Shown one piece after another: positions 34,662 to 43,593 of a stretch of 64,000 nt of DNA. The translations under genes were made by a program, and so were the position numbers. Source of the DNA: an uncultured Rhizobium sp. (lineage in GTDB: Bacteria > Pseudomonadota > Alphaproteobacteria > Rhizobiales > Rhizobiaceae); the NCBI GenBank assembly GCA_945952315.1, contig CAMFIE010000012.1, positions 1-64,000 of the forward strand. Reading direction: 5' to 3'. A model generated the notes under the pieces. The model ran no database searches, was not told where the DNA came from, and saw nothing but the letters and a program-made list of their open reading frames with translations. How positions within the stretch are numbered: the stretch's first letter is position 1; each line of letters begins with the position of its first letter.

Positions 34662-36749
34662 ATGACCTCGATCAAGAACCGTTATCGCCTGGGCATCGAC
34701 GCCGGCGGCACCTTCACCGATTTCGTCGTGGCAGACCGCGAGAGCGGCGAAACCAAGCTGTTCAAGGCGCTGTCCACCCCGACAGACCCGACCCGCGCCA
34801 TCCAGAACGGCCTGAAGCTCATCCATGAGGCCATCGGCGTGTCGCCGACCGAGCTGGTTTCAAACAGCGACCTCTGCATCAACGGCACCACCGTCGGCCT
34901 CAATGCGCTGATTACCCACCGGGGCGGCAAGACCGGCCTGATCGCCACAGCGGGCCACGAGGATTCCATCGAGATCCGCAACGGCCACAAGGAAGACGGC
35001 TACCGCTACGATCCGGAATATCCGGCCGCCACCATGCTGGTGCCGCGCTATCTCCGCAAGGGCGTGCGCGAGCGCGTTCTGTCCGATGGTTCGGTGCGCA
35101 CGCCGATGCACGAGGAAGACGTGCGCGCGGCTTGCGAGCTCTTCCTCAAGGAAGGCATCGAGACGGTCGCCATCTCCTTCGTCTGGTCGGTGCTGAACCC
35201 GGCGCATGAGCGCCGCGCCGCCGAGATCGTCCGGGAGATGATGCCGGAAGCGATCATCACCGTCGGCTCGGAACTCTACCCGCAGGTGCGCGAATATACC
35301 CGCACCTCGACTGCGGTGGTGAATGCCTATCTCGCCCCCGTCATGCGCCGCTACGTCAAGGCGGTGGATGCCTATTTCCGCGAGCTCGGGGCGGCCCAGC
35401 CGGTGCGCTATTTCCAGTCCAACGGCGGGCTTGCCATCGGGCAGGTGATGACCGACCGCTCGGTCTACGCGATCAATTCCGGCCCGGCCTCCGCGCCGCA
35501 GGCAGGGCTCTATGTCTCGGCCCCCTTCGGGAAGAGAAGCGTGATCACCGTCGATATGGGCGGCACGTCCTTCGACATCACGCTCACCAAGGATGGCCAG
35601 ACGAACCTCAACAAGAACATCGACTTCCTGCGCTACCGCATCGGCGTGCCGATGATCCAGGTGGAGACGCTCGGCGCAGGCGGCGGTTCCATCGGCTGGA
35701 TCGATCCGCTCGGCATCATCCAGATGGGCCCGCAATCGGCGGGTTCGGAGCCGGGCCCTGCCTGCTATGGTCAGGGCGGCACGGAACCGACCACATCGGA
35801 TGCCAATCTGGTGCTCGGCTATCTCTCGCCGGACGGCCTGCTCGGCGGCAAGCTGCCGCTCGACATCGAAAAGGCACGTACTGCGGTCAGAAGGGTTGCC
35901 GATCCGCTCGGCATTTCGGTCGAGCGCGCGGCCTATGGCATGTACACCATCGTCAACAACAACATGGTGAACGGCATCCGCCGCGTGTCGGTGGAGCGGG
36001 GCTACGATCCGCGCGATTTCGTGCTGGTCGGTGCAGGCGGGGCAACCGCTGCCCATATCACCGCCCTTGCCCGCGAGATCGGCATCGACACGATCATCCT
36101 GCCAAAGCTCGCCTCCGGTCTCTGCGCCTTCGGCCAGATCATCTCGGATGTAAAATACAATTACATGGCGACCGCCCCTGTGCGTCTCGACAATGACGCC
36201 GCCTACAGGCGGATCGACGATCTTTACAAGCAGCTGGAGAAGGAGGGCCGCGCCCATCTCGTCTCCGACGGCTTTACCGACGAGACCATCGAAATCCGCC
36301 GCTCGCTCGAAATGAGGTACGTCGGTCAGGTGCATGAATGCACGGTGGACATCGACATGTTCGACATCGATGCCACGACCATCGAGCGGGTGAAGGACGC
36401 CTTCCACCGGCGGCACAAGGAACTCTACACCTATGCCGAGCCGCACAATCCGGTCGAGGTGGTGAACATCGAATCCACCCTCTATGGCCGGATCGAGAAG
36501 CCGAAGCGTCCCGAAAAGCCGAAGGCGACTGCCGAAGGCGGGGCGATCAAGGATTACCGCGACGCGATTTTCGATGCCTCGGGCATGGCCACCCGGACCC
36601 CCGTCTATGACGGTGACCGGATCGGCACCGGGGAACCCGTCAAGGGCCCGGCGATCATCGAGGAAGTCACCACCACCATCGTTATCGAGCCCGGCTGGAC
36701 CGCCGTTCTCGATCCCACCAACGCCTACCTCATCACGCGTGACCGTTAA
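34662..36749 (+). CDS. Hydantoinase A/oxoprolinase family protein (HyuA-like)
   Basis: 695 aa. ASKHA-type ATP-binding protein: N-terminal phosphate loop RLGIDAGGTFTDFVVADRES, NGTTVGLNALITHRGGKTGLI, central VDMGGTSFDITL, and GAGGATAAHITALAREIGI. It is the ATP-hydrolysing partner of HyuB, phosphorylating the cyclic amide before it is hydrolysed (known for N-methylhydantoinase and 5-oxoprolinase). AAAGGAGACAGG precedes the ATG at 34662. It lies 14 bp after hyuB and 10 bp before the importer genes. Which lactam, imide or ketone is used here cannot be read from sequence. Confidence 0.92.
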   Translation: MTSIKNRYRLGIDAGGTFTDFVVADRESGETKLFKALSTPTDPTRAIQNGLKLIHEAIGVSPTELVSNSDLCINGTTVGLNALITHRGGKTGLIATAGHEDSIEIRNGHKEDGYRYDPEYPAATMLVPRYLRKGVRERVLSDGSVRTPMHEEDVRAACELFLKEGIETVAISFVWSVLNPAHERRAAEIVREMMPEAIITVGSELYPQVREYTRTSTAVVNAYLAPVMRRYVKAVDAYFRELGAAQPVRYFQSNGGLAIGQVMTDRSVYAINSGPASAPQAGLYVSAPFGKRSVITVDMGGTSFDITLTKDGQTNLNKNIDFLRYRIGVPMIQVETLGAGGGSIGWIDPLGIIQMGPQSAGSEPGPACYGQGGTEPTTSDANLVLGYLSPDGLLGGKLPLDIEKARTAVRRVADPLGISVERAAYGMYTIVNNNMVNGIRRVSVERGYDPRDFVLVGAGGATAAHITALAREIGIDTIILPKLASGLCAFGQIISDVKYNYMATAPVRLDNDAAYRRIDDLYKQLEKEGRAHLVSDGFTDETIEIRRSLEMRYVGQVHECTVDIDMFDIDATTIERVKDAFHRRHKELYTYAEPHNPVEVVNIESTLYGRIEKPKRPEKPKATAEGGAIKDYRDAIFDASGMATRTPVYDGDRIGTGEPVKGPAIIEEVTTTIVIEPGWTAVLDPTNAYLITRDR

Positions 36750-36759
36750 GAAGGGACCT

Positions 36760-37503
36760 ATGGCTCAGACACTCGCGGCAGATATGGTTTCGGTGGCCTT
36801 CGAGGGCTTGCGAGCCCTTTCGAATGTCACGCTGGAAATACCCGCCGGGCGGGTCACGGGCCTGATCGGACCAAACGGTGCGGGCAAGACCACCTGTGTC
36901 AATGTCCTCACCGGCTTTCAGAAACCGTCCATGGGCCGCGTGATGCTCGATGGGCTCGATATCAGCCGCCTGCCGGCGCATCGCGTCCGGCAGGCTGGCA
37001 TTGCCCGCACATTCCAGTCAGGTCGGCTCTTTGCCGACCTGACGGTGCATGAAAATCTCGAGGTCACCGGCGTCGGCCTCGGCCTGTCGCGCCGGGAGGC
37101 ATCGAGAAAGGCGGACGACCTGCTCGACTGGATCGGCATCGCGCCGCTTGCCGACCGGCTGGCGGGCGGCCTTCCCTATACGGACGAGCGGCGCGTGGCG
37201 ATCGGCCGGGCGCTGATGCTCGAACCCTCCTTCCTTCTGCTCGACGAGCCTGCCGCCGGAATGTCTGCCGAAGAGGCCGATGATCTTTCCCGCCTCATCC
37301 ACCGCATCACGCTGGAGGTGAAATGCGGCGTGCTGCTGATCGAGCACAATATCGGGCTGGTGCTGAAGACATGCCATTCGATCTATGTGCTCGACAGCGG
37401 CGAAATCATCGAATTCGGCACGCCGGACGCCATCAAGGCCAGCGAGAAGGTGCGCCTCGCCTATATGGGCACCCAGGCTGACGCGGAAGGAGAGATCCTG
37501 TGA
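36760..37503 (+). CDS. livG: ABC transporter ATP-binding protein, LivG-type
   Basis: 247 aa. Walker A GPNGAGKTT, a LivG-style signature LPYTDERRVAIGRAL in place of LSGGQ, Walker B FLLLDEPAAGMS and H-loop IEHN. It is one of two ATPases of a branched-chain amino-acid-type (HAAT) importer. AAGGGACCT precedes the ATG at 36760; the 3' end overlaps livF (GTGA). The importer follows hyuBA directly, so its cargo is probably the HyuAB substrate or a precursor and not leucine itself. Confidence 0.9.
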   Translation: MAQTLAADMVSVAFEGLRALSNVTLEIPAGRVTGLIGPNGAGKTTCVNVLTGFQKPSMGRVMLDGLDISRLPAHRVRQAGIARTFQSGRLFADLTVHENLEVTGVGLGLSRREASRKADDLLDWIGIAPLADRLAGGLPYTDERRVAIGRALMLEPSFLLLDEPAAGMSAEEADDLSRLIHRITLEVKCGVLLIEHNIGLVLKTCHSIYVLDSGEIIEFGTPDAIKASEKVRLAYMGTQADAEGEIL

Positions 37504-38228
37504 CCCTGCTTTCCGTCAATGACATCACCGTCCGCTATGGCCGTCTCACCGCGCTGCGCGGTGCCTCGCTCAGCCTCGGCGAAGGCGACATCCTGTTTGT
37601 CACCGGGCCGAATGGTGCGGGAAAATCCACGCTCCTGAAGGCGATTGCCGGTGTGGTGAAACCGGTCGGAGGCTCGGTTTCCTTCCGTGACCAGATGATC
37701 TCCGGCAAAAGCCCGGAAGACATCGCCCGCATGGGCTTTTCGATGGTGCCGGAAGGGCGCGAGGTCTTCGGCTCGCTTACCATCGAGGAAAATCTCCGTC
37801 TCGGCATCGGCATGCGCGCCGACAAGGACCAGGCGGCCCGTGACCTCGAGATGGTCTATTCGATTTTCCCCATCCTGATGAGCCGCAGGCACCAACATGC
37901 GGGTGCTCTTTCGGGCGGCCAGCAGCAGATGCTCGTCATCGGCCGGGCGCTGATGGCCGGGCCGAAGCTGATCGCCATCGATGAACCCTCGCTCGGGCTC
38001 GCGCCAAAGGTCATCGACGACGTCTATCAGACGCTCGTCAAGCTGCGCGACACGATCGGGCTTACGCTTCTGATCGTCGAGCAGAGCGCCACCCGCGCCA
38101 AGCTCACCGGCGGGCGGATGATCCTGATGCGCTCCGGCGAAGTGGCGCTCGAAGGCGATGCCCGCACGCTCGCCGCAAGCGACGCGCTGAAGCAGGCCTA
38201 TTTCGGATACGGGGAGCACGGCAAATGA
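37500..38228 (+). CDS. livF: ABC transporter ATP-binding protein, LivF-type
   Basis: 242 aa, GTG start overlapping the livG stop by 4 bp. Walker A GPNGAGKST, signature LSGGQQQMLVIGRALM, Walker B LIAIDEPSLGLAP and H-loop VEQS. It is the second ATPase of the HAAT-type importer. The 3' end overlaps livH by 4 bp (ATGA), so translation is coupled. Confidence 0.92.
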   Translation: MTLLSVNDITVRYGRLTALRGASLSLGEGDILFVTGPNGAGKSTLLKAIAGVVKPVGGSVSFRDQMISGKSPEDIARMGFSMVPEGREVFGSLTIEENLRLGIGMRADKDQAARDLEMVYSIFPILMSRRHQHAGALSGGQQQMLVIGRALMAGPKLIAIDEPSLGLAPKVIDDVYQTLVKLRDTIGLTLLIVEQSATRAKLTGGRMILMRSGEVALEGDARTLAASDALKQAYFGYGEHGK

Positions 38229-39139
38229 CAGAGATCCTGCAGGTGATCTTCGATGCGCTCAGCCTCGGCAGCCTCTACGCACTCGGTGCGCTTGGCATCG
38301 CGCTCATCTTCGGGGTGATGCGTCTCGTCAACTTCGCCCATGGCGACACGATGGCCTTCTGCGTCTTCGCGATGCTCTGGCCCTCGGTCGATGCGGCGGC
38401 CATCGTCTTTGCCGGAAACCTGCCCGCCTGGCTGCTCATTCCCTTCATCCTCGCGGTCGGGGCAGGTCTTTCGGTGCTCTCGGAGATCATCGTCTTCCGC
38501 CGCTTCCGCAACACCAATCCAGCGACGATGATGATCGCCTCTTTCGCGCTCGGCTTCGTCATCCGCTATTTCCTGCTGATGCTCTATTCCAGCCGTCCGA
38601 AGAGCATCGACCTTTGGTCCAATCTCGGCCTGCCGGTGGAAATTCTCGGCGCCCGCATTCCGCTTCTCCAGGTCATCACCATCGTGACGGCGATTGTGAT
38701 CCTGATCGCGCTGACCCTCTTCCTGAAACGCACCCGCTTCGGTCTCGAAATGCGGGCGGCGGCGGAAAACTTCACCATGGCGCGGATGCTCGGCGTGCGG
38801 GCGAACCGGGTGATCATGCTGGCCTTTGCGCTTTCCGGCATGCTGGCGGCTGCGGTCGCGCTCATTCTCGTCACACAGACCGGAACCGTCGACATCCAGA
38901 TGGGCGGCAACATCATGCTGATCGCCTTCATCGCCACCGTGATCGGCGGGCTCGGCTCGCTGCCGGGCGCTGTGGTCGCGGGCTTCCTGATCGGCGCGAT
39001 TGCGACCGTCATGCAGGTGGTGCTGCCGCCGGATGCCCGGCCCTTCCGAGATGCCTTCGTCTATGCCGCGGTGATCGCCACACTGCTGTGGCGTCCGAAC
39101 GGTCTCTTCATGCCGAAATCCGCAAAGCAGAGGGTGTGA
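38225..39139 (+). CDS. livH: Branched-chain amino acid-type ABC permease, LivH-type
   Basis: 304 aa, about eight membrane helices. Opens with LQVIFDALSLGSLYALGALGIALIFGVMRLVNFAHGDTMAF, the classic LivH start. It ends with FLIGAIATVMQVVLPPDARPFRDAFVYAAVIATLLWRPNGLF. It forms the channel with the LivM-type partner 3 bp downstream. Confidence 0.93.
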   Translation: MTEILQVIFDALSLGSLYALGALGIALIFGVMRLVNFAHGDTMAFCVFAMLWPSVDAAAIVFAGNLPAWLLIPFILAVGAGLSVLSEIIVFRRFRNTNPATMMIASFALGFVIRYFLLMLYSSRPKSIDLWSNLGLPVEILGARIPLLQVITIVTAIVILIALTLFLKRTRFGLEMRAAAENFTMARMLGVRANRVIMLAFALSGMLAAAVALILVTQTGTVDIQMGGNIMLIAFIATVIGGLGSLPGAVVAGFLIGAIATVMQVVLPPDARPFRDAFVYAAVIATLLWRPNGLFMPKSAKQRV

Positions 39140-39142
39140 CCC

Positions 39143-40171
39143 ATGGCTGAACGCGCTTCCATCCTGTCCCGCACCATCGCAACACCCGCGATCCTCGGCC
39201 TGCTCATGACCGCGATTGCGCTTCTTTCGCTGCTGATCGGGTCCGGCCCCTTCAACCAGACGATCATCGATATCTTCATCCGGGTGATCCTGGTGATCGG
39301 GCTCTATATCTTCATCGGCAATTCCGGTGTGATCAGCTTCGGCCATATCGGCTTTACCTGCCTCGGCGCCTACATGACCGCTTGGCTGACCATTCCGCCA
39401 CCGATGAAGAAGATGGCGCTGCCCGGGCTTCCCGGTTTCATCCTCGAGGCAAAACTGCCTTTCTGGGTGGGCGTGCCCGCGGCGGCGATCTTCGCGGCCC
39501 TGATCGCCTTCCTCTTCGGCAAGATCCTGATGCGGCTTTCCGGCATTGCGGCCTCCATCGCCACCTTCGCGATGCTGGCGCTGATCAATCAGGTTTATTC
39601 GAACTGGGAGAACGTCACGGGCGCAACCTCTTCGGTGGTCGGCATTCCGATCAACCGGTCGATCTGGCCCTATTTCATCGCGACGCTCGTCGCGGTGGCC
39701 ATCGGCTATGCTTACTCGATCTCCCGGTCGGGGCTTGCGCTGCGCGCTGCCCGCGACGAGGCGACGGCAGCATCCGCCTCCGGTGTCGACATTCCGAAGG
39801 AGCGGCTCATCGCCTTTGTCATCTCCGCTTTCGTCATGGGCGGCGGCGGTGCGCTCTATGCCCATTCGGTTGGCGTCGTGACGCCGGACAGCTTCTATCT
39901 CGGCCTCACCTTCATCTCGCTGTCCATGCTGGTCGTGGGGGGCATGGGCAGCCTCTCGGGCGCGGTGATCGGCGTGGTGCTTCTGTCCGCCATCATCCAG
40001 ATCCTGCGTCTGCTGGAAAAAGGCGTCTCGCTCGGCGCGATGACGCTGACCATCCCGAACGGCGTCCAGGAGATCGCCATCGGCATCATCATGATCGTGA
40101 TCCTCATTCGCCGCCCGGCAGGCCTTGTCGGCAACCGGGAGGTCGGCTGGTCGGGATGGAGACACGCTTGA
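39143..40171 (+). CDS. livM: Branched-chain amino acid-type ABC permease, LivM-type
   Basis: 342 aa, about nine to ten membrane helices. LivM hallmarks are GLYIFIGNSGVISFGHIGFTCLGAYMTAW and ALRAARDEATAASASGVDIPKERLIAF, with FISLSMLVVGGMGSLSGAVIGVV near the end. It forms a heterodimer with LivH. The gap to the binding-protein gene is 53 bp. Confidence 0.93.
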   Translation: MAERASILSRTIATPAILGLLMTAIALLSLLIGSGPFNQTIIDIFIRVILVIGLYIFIGNSGVISFGHIGFTCLGAYMTAWLTIPPPMKKMALPGLPGFILEAKLPFWVGVPAAAIFAALIAFLFGKILMRLSGIAASIATFAMLALINQVYSNWENVTGATSSVVGIPINRSIWPYFIATLVAVAIGYAYSISRSGLALRAARDEATAASASGVDIPKERLIAFVISAFVMGGGGALYAHSVGVVTPDSFYLGLTFISLSMLVVGGMGSLSGAVIGVVLLSAIIQILRLLEKGVSLGAMTLTIPNGVQEIAIGIIMIVILIRRPAGLVGNREVGWSGWRHA

Positions 40172-40224
40172 AAGATTTCCGGGATCGAACCCGGAGAAAA
40201 CAAGGGAACCCAAAGGAGAAAAAC

Positions 40225-41421
40225 ATGACACTCTGGCATAAACTGGGAATGGGCATGGCCCTGTCGGGCCTGATGCTGACGGCGACGACAGCACATGCCG
40301 ATGGCGACAAGATCGTGGTGGGATTTGCCACCGCCGCCTCGGGCTTCATGCAGGCTTACGACAAGCCGGCGCAGGATGCCGCGATGATCCGCATCGATGA
40401 AATCAACAAGGCAGGCGGCCTGCTCGGCAAGCAGATCGAGGTCGTCACTGCCGATACCAAGACCGACCGCGCCGAAGGGGCAAAGGCCGGTCTCGAAGTG
40501 CTCGACAAGGGTGCGGACATGGTGGTCGTTTCCTGCGACTACGACTTCGGCTCTCCGGCAGCCCTTGCCGCCGAAAGTGCGGGCAAGATTTCCTTCTTCC
40601 TCTGCGCCGAATCCATCAAGGCCGGTATTCAGGGCGTTGGCCCGCATTCCTTCTCCGCCTCGGTGCTTGCCGCCGTGCAGGGCGCGACCATGGCCGAATG
40701 GGCCTATAACAAGAAGAATGCCCGCAATTTCTATCGTCTGCTCGATACCTGGACCGAGTATAACAAGGGCATCTGTGACGGCTTTGACTGGATGCTGCCG
40801 CGTCTGAAGGATGCGAAACTGGTGGGCGAAGACACGTTCAAGAACGAGGACGCCTCGATTGCCGCCCAGATCACCCGTATCAAGAGCCTGCCCGAGCAGC
40901 CGGATGCGATCATGCTCTGCTCGATGATGCCGGGCGTCGTTTCGGCGATCAAGCAGATCCGTGCCGCCGGTATCACCGCACCGATCCTCAACGGTTCGGG
41001 CGTCGATGGCTCCTACTGGCTGAACGCCGTGCCGGATCTTTCCAACTTCTACACCCCGGTACAGGGCTCGATCTATGGTGATGATCCGAACAAGGACGTG
41101 ACCGCCTTCAACGCCAAGTACAAGGAAGTCACCGGTGGCGATCCGTCGAGCCAGTATGTCTATCCGGGCTATGTGATGATCGATCTCTGGGCAAAGGCTG
41201 TCGAGCGCGCCAAGACCACGGATGCGGATGCGGTTGTTGCGGAACTGGAAAAGATGAAGGACGAGCCGACCCTGTTTGGCCCCCGCTCCTTCTCGTCGGA
41301 AATCCACCACCAGAACCGTGGCCGCTACCTGATCGTCGAAACGGACAAGGGCAAGCCGCATGTGATCGACGAATGGACGATCTCGGAAGCCATTCCGGTG
41401 GACTACCTCGTCTCGAAATAA
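40225..41421 (+). CDS. Periplasmic substrate-binding protein of HAAT-type ABC importer
   Basis: 398 aa. Signal peptide MTLWHKLGMGMALSGLMLTATTAHA, then a periplasmic-binding-protein type I fold (IVVGFATAASGFMQAYDKPAQDAAMIRIDEINKAGGLLGKQIEVVTADTKTD). This is the usual opening of LivJ/AmiC-like receptors. AAAGGAGAAAAAC precedes the ATG at 40225. It is the last gene of the hyuBA-livGFHM operon and ends at a strong terminator. Its cargo should be the cyclic amide or N-containing compound processed by the HyuAB or PxpABC enzymes, by operon logic. Confidence 0.9.
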   Translation: MTLWHKLGMGMALSGLMLTATTAHADGDKIVVGFATAASGFMQAYDKPAQDAAMIRIDEINKAGGLLGKQIEVVTADTKTDRAEGAKAGLEVLDKGADMVVVSCDYDFGSPAALAAESAGKISFFLCAESIKAGIQGVGPHSFSASVLAAVQGATMAEWAYNKKNARNFYRLLDTWTEYNKGICDGFDWMLPRLKDAKLVGEDTFKNEDASIAAQITRIKSLPEQPDAIMLCSMMPGVVSAIKQIRAAGITAPILNGSGVDGSYWLNAVPDLSNFYTPVQGSIYGDDPNKDVTAFNAKYKEVTGGDPSSQYVYPGYVMIDLWAKAVERAKTTDADAVVAELEKMKDEPTLFGPRSFSSEIHHQNRGRYLIVETDKGKPHVIDEWTISEAIPVDYLVSK

Positions 41422-41446
41422 GCACTCCCAAGGCTGCAAAGCCGCT

Positions 41447-41470
41447 GGCCGCCCCTCGGGGCGGCCTTTT
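41447..41470 (+). terminator. Rho-independent terminator
   Basis: Perfect 9-bp arms ggccgcccc / ggggcggcc around TC (functionally an 8-bp stem with a CTCG loop), followed by TTTT. It lies between the end of the hyu/liv operon and the convergent SDR gene. Confidence 0.88.
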
Positions 41471-41479
41471 GTATCTGCT

Positions 41480-42295
41480 CTAAAGCGTCATCTTTTCGCG
41501 CGGATGCGGGCTGTCTTCATAGGCACCCCAGATCGACTGGTCGAAATTGATCGTGGCACCGGTCATGAGGCCGCTTTCTTCCGAAGACAGATAGGCGCAG
41601 GCGCGCGCAACCTCGGCCGGATCCACAAGGCGGCCGAAGGGCTGGCGGGCAGCCGCCTCCGCAAGCCAGCTTTCGGACGCGCCATGATAGTCCCGCTGGA
41701 TCCGGTCCTCACCCTCGCTCGACATCCAGCCGATATTCAGGGCATTGCAACGAATGCGGTTCTTCAGAAGGCCAAAGGCGACATTGCGGGTGAGCGTATC
41801 GAGCGCGCCTTTCGATGCACAATAGGCGGCAATGAAGGGCTGCCCACCCATCGCCGACATCGAGGAAATACTGACGATGGTGCCCGCGATGTGATCGCGC
41901 AGCATCAGCTTGACCGCATCCTGGATCAGGAAGAAGGGCGCACGGGTATTGACCGCAAACATGCGATCAAACAGCGCCTCATCCGTATCAAGGATCGTGC
42001 CGCGGTCGGTGATCGCCGCGACATTCACCAGCGCATCGATCCGGCCAAAATGCGCGTCAGCCGCGGCAATGACGCGGCGGCAGTCAGCGACCATGCCAAG
42101 ATCGGCCGCCACGAAGTGAACCGGCGTGCCATAGCGGGTCGTGATTTCCCGGGCCTTCGCCTCGCCCTTTTCCCGATTGCGGCCGCATATAATGAGGCCT
42201 TCAGCACCTCGCTCTGCAAAGAGCCGGGCGACTTCCGCGCCCAGACCCTGCGTGCCGCCGGTGACAACGGCAATCTTCTGATCCAGTCTTCCCAT
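41480..42295 (-). CDS. Short-chain dehydrogenase/reductase (SDR) family oxidoreductase
   Basis: 271 aa. Classical SDR: cofactor motif [24 protein letters not shown], catalytic Ser in SSMSAMGG and YCASK (Tyr and Lys). Acidic residues ending the second strand are absent and an Arg follows ([14 protein letters not shown]), which favours NADP(H). The start at 42295 has GAGGA five bases upstream; an ATG at 42307 overlapping the upstream stop is the alternative. It is the second gene of a two-gene unit with the PhyH-type dioxygenase. Confidence 0.88.
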   Translation of the reverse strand: MGRLDQKIAVVTGGTQGLGAEVARLFAERGAEGLIICGRNREKGEAKAREITTRYGTPVHFVAADLGMVADCRRVIAAADAHFGRIDALVNVAAITDRGTILDTDEALFDRMFAVNTRAPFFLIQDAVKLMLRDHIAGTIVSISSMSAMGGQPFIAAYCASKGALDTLTRNVAFGLLKNRIRCNALNIGWMSSEGEDRIQRDYHGASESWLAEAAARQPFGRLVDPAEVARACAYLSSEESGLMTGATINFDQSIWGAYEDSPHPREKMTL

Positions 42296-42303
42296 GATGG
42301 TCC

Positions 42304-43497
42304 TCATGCCCTGCGCTTGTCAGCCTGTGTTTCGACGAGCGCCGCAAAGGCGGCCGGCGCCATGCCCGCCGCGAGCGCTTCCGCCATCATGGTGTTCTGT
42401 GTCTTCGGCGCAAGCCCGCCAAGGGGCGGATCACTGTCGAGATTGGTCGGAAAGGCATAGCCTTCCGCCGTTGCGGCAATGGCATTGGCGATCTCGCCTG
42501 CGGTGAGCGCGCCGGACCTGCGGGCAGCGGCGAGGGCCGGATAGACGGCCTTGCACATGGCATCGCGGTCGATGCTTTCCATCGCCCGGCCGAAGGCGGA
42601 GGAGACCTGCAGCAGGTTTGCCATGCGCCATATATCGGCGGAGACATTGTTGCCCGCGCCATGCATGAGTGCGGGATTGAAGAAGACGGCATCGCCCTTT
42701 TCAAGCGGCAACTGCACATGATGCTCGGCAAAATGTGCCTGGAATTCCGGGCGGCCAAAGGCGAGATAGCCTTCAAAGAAGGCCTGCGAATAGGGCAGGA
42801 GCAGCGTCGGCCCGCTTTCGACCGGCATGTCGCAATGGGCGACCGCCCCCTGCAGGGTCAGCACCGGCGAAATGCCATGGATATGGCCCGGATAGGACTG
42901 CATCTGCTCCGGCGACATGAAGCCAAGATGATAGTCGCGATGCGGCACCTGTGCCTTTCCACTCGGATTGACCCGGTTCATCTGGGCCGTCATCTGGTAG
43001 CCTCGACCAAGCCAGGCTTCAGACACCATCGCAATCGCATCGGACGCATAGTAGCGGACGAAGTTTTCAGCATCGGCAAGGGCATGTTTCTGCAGGGAAT
43101 TCCAGATGCGGTCATTGGCTCCGGCCTTTGCGAAATGATCGGCTGCCGCCTTTCCCTTCTCTTTTTCTGCCTGAACAATGGCGTTGAAAACCTCGCTGGC
43201 GCGGTCGATCACCGCATGGTCGGCGATTGCCCCCTTGACGACGATCACACCGGGGCCGCTGGAAAATGCCTCCACCCATTCGGCCATCAGCTCAGGTCTC
43301 GCCTCAAGATCGCGAGCGATGGTACGGACCTCACGGCCATCATAGATCAGCACATTCTTCTCGACGGCGGCTGCAAATGGCCAGTCCGCCGGATCAGTCT
43401 TTTTCGAGACGAGGGCGCGGAAGGCCTCGAAATCACCGGCTTGCCTGTCGAGCCAGACTGTCTCGCGCCGACGGCGGCGCAGGGTCATCGCATCCAT
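42304..43497 (-). CDS. Phytanoyl-CoA dioxygenase (PhyH)-family Fe(II)/2-oxoglutarate oxygenase
   Basis: About 397 aa. Double-stranded beta-helix oxygenase of the PhyH type. The iron ligands are visible as H186-R-D188 (QVPHRDYHLGF) and the distal His279 (LMHGAGNNVS). Arg291 (IWRMANL) is suited to 2-oxoglutarate binding. AGGAGGAAAAC precedes the ATG at 43497. Members hydroxylate a range of small acids and natural products. With an NADP-type SDR in the same operon, hydroxylation then alcohol oxidation is a likely pair of steps. The divergent LacI-type gene is the likely regulator. Confidence 0.83.
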   Translation of the reverse strand: MDAMTLRRRRRETVWLDRQAGDFEAFRALVSKKTDPADWPFAAAVEKNVLIYDGREVRTIARDLEARPELMAEWVEAFSSGPGVIVVKGAIADHAVIDRASEVFNAIVQAEKEKGKAAADHFAKAGANDRIWNSLQKHALADAENFVRYYASDAIAMVSEAWLGRGYQMTAQMNRVNPSGKAQVPHRDYHLGFMSPEQMQSYPGHIHGISPVLTLQGAVAHCDMPVESGPTLLLPYSQAFFEGYLAFGRPEFQAHFAEHHVQLPLEKGDAVFFNPALMHGAGNNVSADIWRMANLLQVSSAFGRAMESIDRDAMCKAVYPALAAARRSGALTAGEIANAIAATAEGYAFPTNLDSDPPLGGLAPKTQNTMMAEALAAGMAPAAFAALVETQADKRRA

Positions 43498-43593
43498 GTT
43501 TTCCTCCTGAAAGACTGTTTCTGACTTGACCATAGCCAGGTGAAGGGCGAGATTTGAGCCGCAAAACACCTCAAAATCACCTCAAGGCTCTCC

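Noticed and set aside
36760..37503. Apparent loss of the ABC signature in the LivG-type ATPase
   Set aside because: LivG proteins normally have an LPYGxQRR-type signature; LPYTDERR is within that pattern and not a defect.
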